From Trichostrongylus colubriformis (taxonomy: Eukaryota; Nematoda; Chromadorea; Rhabditida; Trichostrongylidae): a DNA stretch of 64,000 nucleotides. Made by a program: the position numbers and the translations under genes. Numbering within the stretch: the first letter of the stretch is position 1; every line of letters begins with the position of its first letter. Shown here piece after piece: positions 35,301 to 43,525 of the stretch. The notes under the pieces are model-generated. The model worked only from the letters and a program-made list of their open reading frames with translations, had not been told where the DNA came from and searched no databases. Location of the stretch: NCBI GenBank assembly GCA_963978905.1, contig OZ022258.1:27594716-27658715 (forward strand), read 5' to 3'.

Positions 35301-36215
35301 CCACCTGGCCCGGAATTGGGGGCCTGTACCTCAGCCGAATACTCACTTTTTCGCGTGAAACTTTGCATGCGGCCCTTACTATGCAAATACAACATAAATG
35401 AATGGGTAACGCAAAAACTCATTTTCCGTGGACGATTCCTTCAAATGATACTTGGCTAATAGCTCGAGGGAAATATCTGGCAAGCGACAAAGGCGCGCAG
35501 GGGTTTTGTTTGCCTACATACAACTTTACAGATAGGCTCCGTCGTGGTTGTCGGTTCTCTTACAAGAGGAGGTGAAGGCGTGCAGTGGGTAGTCTTCCGT
35601 AATATCGTAATCACGTGGATCTCTACGTTACCAGCAGCAGGCTAGTTATTTTCGTACTGTTATAGACAGTTTGGCGGCAAGGCATTACTTGACCGCTAAA
35701 AACTTTATTCTTTCATTTACAATTGACGCTGAACTAATATCTGCTCTCGCTCTACTTGAATGTTTATTTACGTTTACTTAGCTGAAGATGTGTGTTCGGA
35801 GAGCGAGCTAAAGGTACTAAGTAAGCGTAATTGGAGAGAAAAGGAAAAGAAAGAGTTCAGCCAACTGATAGTGAAGGCGAAGATTGCACAGTAGAAAGAA
35901 GAAGTGCAGGAGCAGAAATTACCGGCCCGATCAGGACATCAAGTGCAGCGGGGGTGTTGACAATGACAACCATAGTATCTTCCACAAGTGTCAAAGTATT
36001 TAGGCCTTGATCATTTGCAAGCTTGCTTTGCACTACAGGTGTTTCTCTCGAAATTCATGTTAGGTAAGAATGTGGTTTAAATGTGAGGAAGTTCCTCACC
36101 TACCCTACAATATATGTATTACTATAAGTTTTATATTATACTGGAGAGTAGAACGAATCTTTTTTCAGCATTAATGTCTGCCATCATCATGTGGATACTG
36201 ACATTCACCTTGTAG
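20376..36215 (+). CDS. PiT/SLC20-family phosphate transporter (start exon not found)
   Basis: Exons: 20376-20504, 20661-20709, 20786-20887, 21121-21261, 22621-22724, 24322-24418, 24478-24597, 27793-27851, 29949-30084, 32411-32480, 32917-33032, 33867-33951, 35532-35640 and 36169-36215 (TAG). They give about 454 residues. Family landmarks: [16 protein letters not shown] (exon 1), [10 protein letters not shown] (3), [20 protein letters not shown] (4), the second-half repeat GANDVS-NAIAP split across 29949-30084 and 32411-32480, and [10 protein letters not shown] (12). Both inverted PiT repeats are therefore present, with hydrophobic segments in nearly every exon. Known family role: cation-coupled inorganic phosphate uptake at a cell membrane. 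Junctions are phase-consistent except 24597 to 27793, where a loop exon of length 3n+1 is probably missing. The last intron begins GC (35641). C. elegans has several pitr paralogues, so no symbol is assigned. Confidence 0.93.
21528..22414 (-). mobile_element. internally deleted mariner in PiT intron 4
   Basis: The ends TAGGTTGTCCCAAAAGTCTT and the inverted CTTTTGGGACAACCTAA are flanked by TA (21526-21527 and 22415-22416). The length is 887 bp against about 1.3 kb for a full element. Transposase sequence is on the minus strand, opposite to the host gene, within the intron 21262-22620. Confidence 0.85.
21611..22142 (-). pseudogene. mariner transposase, N- and C-terminal pieces joined by deletion and frameshift
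   Basis: An upstream frame has [20 protein letters not shown], matching the mariner helix-turn-helix region. A second frame ends [20 protein letters not shown] and [11 protein letters not shown], the C-terminal block. The third catalytic Asp (SDYH) is retained, but the segment with the first and second catalytic residues is missing. The two pieces are in different frames, so no active protein is expected. Confidence 0.8.
23085..23905. repeat. uninterrupted X-Y composite foldback repeat in PiT intron 5
   Basis: This is the reverse-complement homologue of 7478-9515 without the giant foldback. Module Y (23085-23400) holds GGTGCGAG...CTCGCACC-type pairing. Module X holds GATAGGGCGTGGCC...GGCCACGCCCTATC (about 23437-23525). 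A third stem has AGCTAATTTGCCAATGGGGC (from 23599) pairing with GCCCCATTGGCAAATAAGCT. The tail 23745-23905 matches 7478-7680 inverted. It lies in the intron 22725-24321. Overlapping open frames here are palindrome artefacts. Confidence 0.65.
25443..25580. repeat. stand-alone X-module foldback in PiT intron 7
   Basis: CCATTTCAAAGCGCCTGATA at the left pairs with TATCAGGCGCTCCGAAATGG at the right. The inner arms GGCGTGGTCTACGGACATGGG and CCCAAGTCCCTAGGCCACGCC also pair. It is the same stem as in 7678-7830 and 23437-23545, here without the flanking modules, which suggests the stem can move alone. Confidence 0.65.
26090..26122. repeat. polypyrimidine tract, mostly C runs
   Basis: An uninterrupted C/T stretch dominated by C runs of 6 to 10 ends at 26122, in PiT intron 7. 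The rest of 25590-26600 shows no exon or bounded repeat. The missing PiT loop exon may lie in this intron, but none could be picked out. Confidence 0.6.
26602..26958. mobile_element. palindromic MITE, family A, copy 2 (right end decayed)
   Basis: The left end GAAGGAATCGTGCACAAAGA is followed by TTTACCCATATATTTATG and the GGGACTGTTTACGTAACT core shared with the other copies. The right arm reaches GGCAAATACAGCATGAATAT and then stops, lacking the terminal GGACGATTCC block. It is intronic in the PiT gene. Confidence 0.7.
27360..27682 (+). mobile_element. SINE-like insertion with tRNA-like core inside perfect 37-bp inverted repeats
   Basis: A 12-bp direct repeat AAACGAGTAAGT (27360-27371 and 27671-27682) brackets a 299-bp insertion in PiT intron 7. 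Bases 27369-27405 and 27588-27624 are exact reverse complements, and between them lies the tRNA-like sequence at 27514-27586. The insertion ends in an A-rich CAAAAATTAA. Target duplication, A-rich end and internal Pol III-type boxes fit a SINE. Terminal inverted repeats around a tRNA head are not typical of SINEs. Confidence 0.6.
27514..27586 (+). tRNA. tRNA-like sequence or tRNA pseudogene, Glu/Gln-like D arm
   Basis: A full cloverleaf can be drawn: acceptor GTGTCGG/CCGGCAC (7 bp with one G-T), D arm GTGT..GCAC, anticodon stem TATCC/GGATG, 4-nt variable loop, T arm GCGGA-TTCGAGT-CCCGC. Against a working gene: the last T-stem pair is A-C, position 33 is C rather than U, and the anticodon would read GGA (Ser) although the short variable loop is not serine-like. 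A-box and B-box (GATTCGAGTCC) sequences remain, so Pol III transcription is possible. Confidence 0.55.
27936..29615. repeat. large inverted-repeat element with TACGACCCCCC motifs, PiT intron 8
   Basis: The left end (AGGGTCAAGCGTCCAGTTGAGG, from about 27967) and right end (inverted CTCAACGGAGGCTTGACCCT, to about 29582) pair imperfectly. Outside each lies an ACACGC-containing block and just inside each lies a pair of TACGACC(C)n motifs (about 28004-28045 and 29509-29551). The element contains the tandem duplication at 28568 and a second segment duplicated around 29070 and 29370 (GCGCCATGCATG). No coding potential is visible. Confidence 0.5.
28568..28925. repeat. two-copy tandem repeat, period about 179 bp
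   Basis: GTTGAGGGGAATTTCGGAGT starts at 28568 and again at 28747. The following 150 bp (including CATAACTTCCTTCAAACTTA) are nearly identical in both copies. A third partial start (GTTGAGGGGACCTTTG) is at about 28915. Confidence 0.85.
30300..30600. repeat. GC-rich foldback with ATGATGATCGTGGCGAGAG stem, PiT intron 9
   Basis: GCATGATGATCGTGGCGAGAG (from 30469) pairs with CTCTCGCCCTGATCATCAT (to about 30574). The AT-rich middle has AATTGATATTCAAA pairing with TTTGAATTC. The left flank (CCGGCGACGGCGGCAATTT, TAAAACGCTCGACC) is repeated at 33530-33615, so this is a dispersed family with a second copy three introns later. Confidence 0.55.
30706..32019 (-). mobile_element. full-length mariner (1314 bp) in PiT intron 9
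   Basis: The ends TTAGGTTGTCGCAAAATTAA and the inverted AATTTTGCTACAACCTAA are flanked by TA (30704-30705 and 32020-32021). Length and terminal repeats are those of a complete mariner. Transposase lies on the minus strand, antisense to the PiT gene, and is broken into several frames. Protein fragments resemble the mariner group that includes Hsmar1. Confidence 0.88.
30840..31780 (-). pseudogene. decayed mariner transposase of the 30706-32019 element
   Basis: Recognisable pieces in separate frames include [15 protein letters not shown] with [10 protein letters not shown] near 31375-31470 and [13 protein letters not shown] plus [11 protein letters not shown] near 31000-31110. These are the inter-domain linker and the second and third catalytic regions. 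The second catalytic Asp (LQDN) survives, but the frame shifts before the third catalytic position. Several frameshifts make an active product implausible. Confidence 0.75.
33478..33645. repeat. second copy of the GC-rich repeat at 30300, with small palindrome
   Basis: GTCTGCGTCAATCGACGCAG forms a short stem. TAAAACACTCGACCCAACCACACTACAG and GTGATCGTGGCGAGAG follow in the same order as at 30442-30490. The GGTCGCGGTCATACTTTACG start matches the foldback end at 9670. It lies in PiT intron 11 (33033-33866), whose remainder shows nothing else. Confidence 0.5.
34162..34566. repeat. 47-bp direct repeats 357 bp apart in PiT intron 12
   Basis: GTCTTTTTGAGGGACC followed by GTGTGATCACGATAACGTCA-like sequence occurs at 34162-34208 and at 34519-34565, with one clear mismatch (A/G). 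The segment between has no similarity to other repeats in the window. It could be a local tandem duplication whose interior diverged or an insertion with long flanking repeats. Confidence 0.65.
35024..35443. mobile_element. palindromic MITE, family A, copy 3
   Basis: The copy is complete, with ends AAAGGGATCGTCCACGGAAA and inverted CCGTGGACGATTCCTT. ATGAGTTTTTGCGTTACCCA near each end and a GACTGTTTACGTATCTTTCC core are present. It is the best-preserved copy, and the arms can be read base for base over most of their length. It lies in PiT intron 12 just before exon 35532-35640. Confidence 0.85.
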
Positions 36216-36308
36216 AAGAAAATTCTGCACTAGACTACATAATCTATGACCCATATACTATGTACATAACCCACAACCCATACGATGTGTGTACTATATT
36301 GACATGGC

Positions 36309-36314
36309 AAATAA
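36309..36314 (+). terminator. polyadenylation signal AATAAA of the PiT gene
   Basis: An exact AATAAA lies 94 bp after the stop codon at 36213-36215, a typical 3'UTR length for a nematode gene. No earlier AATAAA is seen between the stop and this site. Confidence 0.6.
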
Positions 36315-36315
36315 A

Positions 36316-38245
36316 GCGGTTCAAATATCTTTTAAGCCAAAAACCTCAGATGGATTTCTGTAAAAAGCCTGCAGGGCGCATCATATATACGGCAACAACG
36401 AGATTGTAGTGCAAAAACCGCAAAAGGAATGGGAACGCAGTGAGCTTCCAAATCGCAGATTGTTTGAATTGGCAACATTCGTCAGGAAACTTGCTGACCA
36501 CCGGCTCTAAAAAATCCTTGAGTTGTTTTCCTTGTCAGTTCGGGCCTCATTAAAGAAGCCGGGCAGGGTCCTAGGAGACACAACCGTACCCATACAGTTT
36601 ACCCATGGTACGGACCACCTGTTGATGTTGACCCCTTATCTTACTTCGCAAAATTGAATTTAGCATTTTTGGAACACCAGATCCAAAAATGCTGGCTATC
36701 AATCTTCCTTCCTAATAAGTAATGCATGTGGATTGATATACCACTGATATACACCTATTTGTTCAACTGGCATTCCTTTGTTTCGTCCTCACAATCATTT
36801 CGAAGCTTCTATACGGTAAACCATCCCAACTTGAATGGTCCCATACTAAAAGTACTATGGAGTGGTATCTTGTGGTATCTTTTGGCGGCATCTGTAAGAA
36901 TAAACATATCGTTAATAAAGGTAGATAAAAACCGAAATACTGACCCACATTACACAATTACCAGAAAGTCCAAATATGAAGTACCTCAAGGAGTAACACG
37001 CCATAAGAAGACTACATGCATACATAGTTGTTGAGAAACCTTCCTGAATACCATCGCTGAACTTCCAAAAGGTTTTCAATTAGCTGTTCTCTGATGCTTT
37101 TCCTTCCATACGCTGATAATAATCGCTGCGTCGGAAACGTTACAACCCCATCGGATTAACCTAAGTCGTTCGTCAACCACTATTTGCGCGGAACAATAGT
37201 TCGACTCTCTATGGAAACTGCACAATTCAAACAGAAGGTCATAGTGACACGACCGCACTGGGGCTATATCGGATGGCTTCTTCTCTATGTACTATGTATC
37301 TGTATCGACTGAGGAAGGTGTGAGGAAGTAGCATCCACTGCTGCTGCTTCTCAAATATTTCTCCTTCAGCCGATCTCGGCTCCTTCCAGTAATTGCTCTG
37401 GTATTATATATATTAGTCTTCACACTACATTTTCCCTGACTTCGATCCTATGATAAAAAGCTGTACTTTATTATATCTGATATGTACAAAGGTCCTTTCT
37501 GCAAAAATCCTTCAGCTTCAGTTCGTGAAGCATTTTATGAATTCTTCTTTGTTTTGTCTAGGTTGGCATCCTTCCAGCTTTTCTCTACTATGCTGCACGC
37601 ATCTAGCTACGACGGCGGTGTGACATGGCACCCCTAACATTCATCAGATTCTGCACTGCTAACGAAAGGCTTCTTTCTTCCACATGCGTGTCATGCGGTG
37701 CAGAGCATCCGAGCACACAAAAATTGACCTGAACAGGAATTGGTTTATCCTCACAAAAAGTCGATTCAGGCATGAGTAGAGGAAGAGAAGCTCCGAGGAG
37801 AACGCAATGGAAACGGTGCTGACCTCTGACGAGCTGATGTAGGTGATGCCTTAGCTCTGCTGTCACTTCCGAATACCAGTTGGAAACTAGTCCCCCACAA
37901 GTACACTTTTCATCACACTCTAAATTGCCACCAGCTCAGCTCCAATTTATACGATCAGCAACAGATTATCTCTCTGGATATTCCGTAGTAATCATGAATA
38001 ACGGCCTAAAATCCGCACTTGATAGGAGAGCTGTTGCTGTTACTGTTAGTGTTTGCTACTGACAGTGAGTACTTGCAACTTTGCTTCACAACCAATTGGG
38101 CTAGCGCACTCTACTTCACGGGTAACCTCACGCGCCAGTGGGTGGATCGCAATGGTTTTTTCTATGAATTTATCCAGTACAAATTACCACATATCGCTCC
38201 GCCTAACTTGTGCTGGTCTTCGCTGATTTCAGGTGTGTCCAAGAG
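36316..38245. other. PiT downstream region, nothing recognised
   Basis: AT-rich sequence follows the PiT 3' end. A minus-strand open frame at 37603-37866 has no family match and no supporting splice pattern. No RNA gene or bounded repeat was found. Confidence 0.35.
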
Positions 38246-38249
38246 GTTG

Positions 38250-39480
38250 TAAATTGGACGTTTCTACCGACTTTTCCTTGGCTTCAAGGCTTCATTGAAG
38301 CCGGCTTATGAATTTTCGCTGCACGGATGCTCATTTGGGTTGCACCCCGCCCATTGTGCCAGAGCTTCTTTGTTGACTTTCAATGACCCATGGCTGACCT
38401 TGATCCATCTTTTCTTCACGTTTAGACTATATCCGAACCGAAGAAACAACCGAATCGGTCCAGGGACCACACGTTCCAGTGCACACTGCATGAGAGATAA
38501 GCGGAACGTGAGTTGGTTCCGTATGCTCCTTACTTCTCGTCCCATGCCCTACCGATCTCAAACTTGCCCCAATTTCACACATTGCTTTTCATGTAACGTC
38601 CAAGCCCATCCTACCACCACAAATGCCCCGCCCACCATTCAGATTTCCCTTTCTCTTATAGCTCCAGTCATTACTCACCACTGCCACTTTTCTCTCGGTC
38701 TCCTAGCAATTCTGGGAATAACTGCTATTTTCGCAGCGACTGTCATTCGACTAATAGCACCCTCCGCCCATCGTGGGCGGTTCTCTGCTCATTCTGAGTG
38801 TGTTCAAGATAGCATGGGCACAGGTCATTTCTATTGATTTTTCCTGGTCTAAATGTATGAACAACAATGTGAGGCTCCGAAGTTTTTTATTTTTAAAAGA
38901 CTCAAAAGGTCCCAAAAGGTAGTACAAAAGAGATTTGATCCTTCTGGCGAGCTTTCGGCGCCTTTCTCAAGCCATTTTTAGGCTTTCACCTTTTGAAACC
39001 TTTTGAGTCCTTTAGAATAAAAAATTTTGGAGCCTCACATTGTTGTTACCACATTTAGATTGGCATGAGGCTTCGAAACAGAACAATTTTTTCTGGTCGC
39101 CCTAATTACGAGTTTCTGTTGTGAGGACCATCCACTCTCGGTGCGCTCCGACCACTGTGCTCAGGCCTCTTTCATGAATTTCAGAAACCCACCGCTGACC
39201 TTATCCCATTTTTTCCCCACGTTGGATCATATTGGAACCAATTTACAATGGTCCAAAAACGGAACATTCCAGTGCACGCCCATTAAGGGAAGAGCTTAAC
39301 TTGGTCCACGTTCCCCCTTACTTCTTGTCCCATGCTCTACCCACCGCATACTAGTTCCCACCTCCAGAGGTTGTTTTTCATGTTATGGCAAGTTTCGTGA
39401 GAGGCAGAGAGACGGACGACGGGACAGACAGACGAACGGACAGACAGAGAGCAGATGAAGCCTTTATATATAGAGGGATA
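38250..39480. repeat. two diverged tandem-like repeat units split by a foldback, ending in a GACA run
   Basis: Unit 1 (about 38250-38600) and unit 2 (about 39090-39390) share in order: GGATGCTC/GGACCATCC, TTCACGTTTAGA/CCCACGTTGGATCATAT, ACGTTCCAGTGCACAC/ACATTCCAGTGCACGCCC, CTCCTTACTTCTCGTCCCATG and TTTTTCATGT. Unit 2 ends in GACGGGACAGACAGACGAAC near 39418 and TATATATAGAGGG. The long plus-strand open frame within unit 1 has no protein similarity and is judged non-coding. Confidence 0.5.
38848..39059. mobile_element. 212-bp foldback MITE with AACAACAATGTGAGGCTCC ends
   Basis: TCTAAATGTATGAACAACAA at the left pairs with the inverted right end, continuing through ATGTGAGGCTCC and then GACTCAAAAGGT..ACCTTTTGAGTC inside. 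The central segment TTCTGGCGAGCTTTCGGCGC is unpaired. There is no coding capacity. The target duplication is not certain. Confidence 0.7.
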
Positions 39481-39929
39481 ATGTATCGAGTAAAAGCTGG
39501 ATGACGTATCCAGTGAAAGCTATATTACCATGTTACATGCATCACCATCGTGGAATTCATCTTCAAACCGATAGTTTCATTTCATCTAAACCTATATCAC
39601 TCAATTTTAGTCAAAAGCACTAAGAGCGATGACATGAGGCTCCAGGAGTGGGAGCATGTTGACATAGTTGGACACTAGGGGTCCAAGAAAACGATGCGTG
39701 CTGAAATCCACAGTGAGAGGTGCGCTTAAATTCCTTTATCGAGGCTACACGATGTGCAACAAAATCCTTGTGCGGACTCCTAATAGCATAGTTCTATTTT
39801 CGAATCTCTGAAACAATTCGCGGATCTGAGTGGCTCCAAATGATACACAGGGAGGCGGATGTCACGAAACACTTTTCTGCAGCAAGGATCGCTCTACCTA
39901 TCATCGAGAGCGATGTTTACTCACCACTA

Positions 39930-41065
39930 CCGTGTATTGAAACTGTGGCGAATTTACTGTATGCAGCCACAGAAAATTTGTTTTATTTCCTTTTGTAAAG
40001 TGGTTCGGTGGTTTTATACAGGGGGTGCCAAAAAAAAAAGTAATTTTGTCTCCTCCACTTTCGACCCCATTTAGCCAAACTACAGTAAATTATATTGAGG
40101 TATTCTCATCCCCAGAATCAAGAGCAGACCTAACTCTATCCCTATACTCCGTGGCAGCTTCCTGCACGAGCTGGAACGGGAGCAAGGAAAGACTGAACAA
40201 GATGTATCACCTCAACTGGGCAAAACCCGAAATTTCTTCGCCCTCTTTCACAACCTTGCTGACTTCCGTTCAATCTGGGTACCTAAGGGGATTCATACCG
40301 GATGGTGTTCTTTAACATTGCGTTTTTCCCGGGTTCCCAGCGCCCTTCGTTTCCAAGAGCCAAAACGTTCCCCTACCACTGAAACCCCTCCTGAGGCGGA
40401 TTTGAGGCATGAAAATGATACTTTGGATCATAGCAGCCTTGTCCAAGCAGCAGGGGCTCTGTGACTTCCAAGAACCGAAGGGCCAACCCTCAGGAAGCTT
40501 CCCACAAAAGACCTACCACGGAGCTTGGCTCCACTGTTTTTAGCGAATTTTTAAATGTAGGTACTCCGAAGCCCGACTGCGCCGAATGAAACCTCCATAT
40601 TTTTATGAACATGAACGTGAGGAGCCACAGCTTGTTCCTGCTTTTAGAGGAACATTTCGGGAATGTTTTGCCTAAATACCTTTATCTCTTTCGTTTCCCT
40701 ACGTTTTGTAAAATTGGCAGATGTGAGCCGTGGGCAAAATTACTTTTTTTTTTTGGCACCCCCTGTATATCTGTTGCTAAATAAACTAGTGGGTGGCAAA
40801 TTAGGACAGGGTAATGAGAAAGGCGGGTGCTCGCCACACAGTTTCAAAGCTCCCTGCCTTTCTCGCCGTCGCGAAGAAAGGCGGACCCAGGCGGACATGT
40901 GGTGTTCGCCTGGGTGCTACAAAAGAAACATTTTGGGGTTGGGTGAAGTGCACGACACTCCAGGTGCCCGAAAGAATTAATGTTCCTCTTGAATTGTAGT
41001 TGCCGGACGTGATGGAGACCTTGAGGGGAGGAGTGGAGGAAATGTTGAGCAAAGTGTTGAACAAT
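39930..41065. repeat. dispersed repeat (homologue of 43075-43320) interrupted by a TA-flanked element
   Basis: CAGCCACAGAAAATTTGTTT, ATTTCCTTTTGT and GTGGTTCGGTGGTTTTATA lie before 40018. CTAAATAAACTAGTGGGTGG, CAGGGTAATGAGAAAGGCGG and CCTTTCTCGCCGTCGCGAAG lie after 40767. At 43075-43320 the same blocks are contiguous. CTTTCTCGCC against GGCGAGAAAGG-type self-pairing gives it a partial hairpin. Its class is unknown. Confidence 0.6.
40019..40765. mobile_element. 747-bp TA-flanked element with CAGGGGGTGCCAAAAAAAAA ends
   Basis: The left end CAGGGGGTGCCAAAAAAAAA and inverted right end TTTTTTTTTGGCACCCCCTG are followed inwards by AAAATTACTT pairing, with TA at 40017-40018 and 40766-40767. The paralogous locus at 43140 has an uninterrupted TTTTATATG in place of the insertion. 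No transposase frame is visible, so it is non-autonomous, probably of the Tc1/mariner superfamily. Confidence 0.8.
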
Positions 41066-41229
41066 TGCTATGTTGCAGATTTCTGAATCGGGATGATTAT
41101 CAAGGAAGGCAACATAATAGTGACCAACGATGAAAGAACTTGCTTCATAGAACTTTCTCTTCTTTACCAAAGCGTTCTCTTTGCTGGGTACAATAGTGCG
41201 CCGTGAGGTTGGCGGCATACGCCCATACA

Positions 41230-41335
41230 TACAATACCGCTCGCGTCGGGGGAGTAATTTTCGCCTTGCGACGGTTTGTTCGCGAACAAACCGTCGCAAG
41301 GCGACAATTACTCCCCCGACGCGAGCGGTATTGTA
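41230..41335. repeat. 106-bp spacer-free palindrome
   Basis: The arms meet at 41282/41283 (centre TTGTTCGCGAACAA) and pair over 53 bp each with a single mismatch (41260 against 41305). Motifs include TACAATACCGCTCGCGTCGG and its exact complement on the far side. No loop bases are left. It is GC-rich compared with its surroundings. Confidence 0.92.
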
Positions 41336-41689
41336 CCTCATCGTGTATTCAGACACTGTCCACAAAACTCCATTTTTGACACTTGAAAGCATAGGTGTTG
41401 GGGAATAGCGGACAGCGCAAGATGAGAATCTTCATTCCCCTCCAAGGAGCAAAATACGCACGCCTACCGCGGTGTAATGTGTTCGGCCAGTTTCTCTAGA
41501 GCAGGCTCGAAGCTGTTCAATTGTTCTACGAGTGATGAAAAGATCACAGCCTAATAATGGTTGCTTCGAATTGCTCGATCCGGGCGTGATTGCGGATGCA
41601 AATTCGTTCGAATTCTAGGCGAATCAGATTACTCTTGTCAAGCGTTTCCAGAAGCTCCGTCTGAGAAGTTCGCCGTTAAAGCCATTTTA

Positions 41690-42363
41690 CGTGGGTCACT
41701 ATTATATTTCGGAAATAGGCAATACTGTTATATGGGAGTAAATCTGATGATTCCATCGTAAAGTTCGCCTCTTTTAACCATAGACCCCATCATCCAATTT
41801 GTCGCACGGCGGTATTTGTTCATTTTATAAATTTTCGAAAATTTCGTCGACACAAGCCTTTCTTGGTGAGTTTGTCAAATTGTGTGGGTTTCAGCGGAGA
41901 AATATTTTCTGCAAATCCATGTGTTCAAGTAAAATTGAATGTTTGTTGGTGGAAATAATGTTTAGGGATGCCTCAATCTTAGGATGGGTGAATTGGCGAT
42001 CTTGCTTAATCATATTACACACAGCATCGATGTTTTCTTGAACAAGTGCTAATTTCGGACATCCTTCATGAATCTCGTCGGACAGCGGACTACGACAGCG
42101 AATGAGTTCCCTGAGCCAACGATGCACTGTGGTCTTTGATGGAGCTTCATTGCCAAATTTTTTAAAAATTTTTGAAAATTTCATTTTCATTTCCTGAAAA
42201 AAACAAAATTTTTCAGACGAATGTAAAATAAACAAAAAGCGCCGTACAGCAAATTGAATGATGGGGTATATAGTCAGAAAAAGGCGAACTTTACGATGAA
42301 ACATCAGATTTACTTCCATGATAACAGTATTGACTACTCCCGAAATATAAATAGTGACCTACG
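41690..42363 (-). mobile_element. internally deleted mariner (same family as 12066-13518)
   Basis: The ends CGTGGGTCACTATTATATTT and the inverted ATATAAATAGTGACCTACG are flanked by TA (41688-41689 and 42364-42365). The long terminal repeats include GATGATTCCATCGTAAAGTT on the left and its mirror on the right. Length is 674 bp, about half of a complete element. Confidence 0.85.
41891..42230 (-). pseudogene. mariner transposase N-terminal remnant
   Basis: The readable minus-strand frame has SKTTVHRWLRELIRCRSPLS (helix-turn-helix 2), DEIHEGCPKLALVQENIDAV and CNMIKQDRQFTH. It closely parallels the plus-strand fragment at 12858. It ends before the first catalytic Asp, so the whole DD34D domain is deleted. 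Confidence 0.8.
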
Positions 42364-43074
42364 TAGTTTCCCTCGCTTCATATCGGCTTTTTATATGGAT
42401 ATCTTATTGTTCATAATTTTGTACACCCCCGTGCACTGTAGCTTCGCGCACTTAGGTTATGATGATGAATATTTGTAAGCGCTGATTTCGAATATGTTGG
42501 AGCATTGAAGGGAATCAACTGGGAAATCTTTAGTGATCGATAAAATTCGATATTAGTCTGTATAAGCATTCACATATCGTATCGCAGATATAACGAGGCC
42601 ACATTGCCTTCACGGTGGCAATGACAAATTTCACCGTGCAGATCGCGATAGTTGGAAGTATTCTCATCAGCACTAGAGCGATTAGTGGACCGAATACTCA
42701 TATGCCATTTTGAGTTCATCCACCAAGTGTTAAATTTTCTCGGACCATGAACCTAATAATTTTTATTCCACCAGTTATGAGGTTAATTGCGGTACTCTAC
42801 TCCTCGTACATGGTACTACCCTCCCCTGTAGGCGTGATTTCTTCGTTGTACGGCTGATACTATGATACAGCGTCTGCAGTGTACATATCTGCACTGAATT
42901 TGATAGCTTTCTCTGGAAAGTCAGGGACATTGTTGCCTTCCACGCTTTGACGGGTTTGTTCGTAGAGCGCGAATTGCTGATTTTTGGCAAACAGAATCTT
43001 TGCTCACTCTGGCATGTCCAGGTTTCTTTGGAAATGGGACTGTATCGGTCTAGCCGATGCACCAAAATTTGTTG

Positions 43075-43320
43075 CGGATCAATTGTATCTAGCCACAGGA
43101 AGTTTGTTTTATTTCCTTTTGTGGAGTGGTTCAGTGATTTTATATGTTTATTACCAAATAAACAAACGGGTAACAAATTACGACAGGGTAATGAGAAAGG
43201 CGATTGCCTTCCGCACAATCTTGAAGTTTTCTGCCTTTCTCGCCGTGGCGAAGAAGGGCGGACTCAGGCGGAAATGCGGTGTCAACTTGGGTGGTACACA
43301 GGAACAATGTAAGGCGGCGG
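43075..43320. repeat. uninterrupted homologue of the 39930-41065 repeat
   Basis: It shares AGCCACAGGAAGTTTGTTTT, ATTTCCTTTTGTGGAGTGGT, CAAATAAACAAACGGGTAAC, CAGGGTAATGAGAAAGGCGA and GGCGAAGAAGGGCGGACTCA with the locus at 39960-40900, but contains no insertion at the TTTTATATG position. It serves as the empty-site reference for the 40019-40765 element. Confidence 0.6.
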
Positions 43321-43525
43321 CATGAAGTGTGCGACAGAAACCATATCCTGTCAGAATTCGTATTTCAGAGCAATATTTCAGTTCTCCATTTCCTCATTCT
43401 GCATACTGTTGTCCCTTACTTACACTTATCTACTTGCGGCTTCCTATTCTTCTCTGTCTTATTTCGGTACTCCAATCACGCGCTGATGGGACCCTGTGCG
43501 ATTGCGCATAATAGTTTACCTCTTA

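Noticed and set aside
38295..38837. 180-codon open frame on the plus strand
   Set aside because: It lies in a dispersed repeat unit that reappears at 39090-39390, its composition is not protein-like, and no domain or splice context supports it.
40844..41392. 182-codon minus-strand open frame
   Set aside because: It runs through the 106-bp palindrome and the dispersed repeat at 39930-41065. No family motif was recognised, and the homologous repeat at 43 kb does not keep the frame.
42775..43218. 147-codon minus-strand open frame
   Set aside because: It overlaps the dispersed repeat at 43075-43320 and has no recognisable domain. A transposase was considered but no catalytic motif was found.
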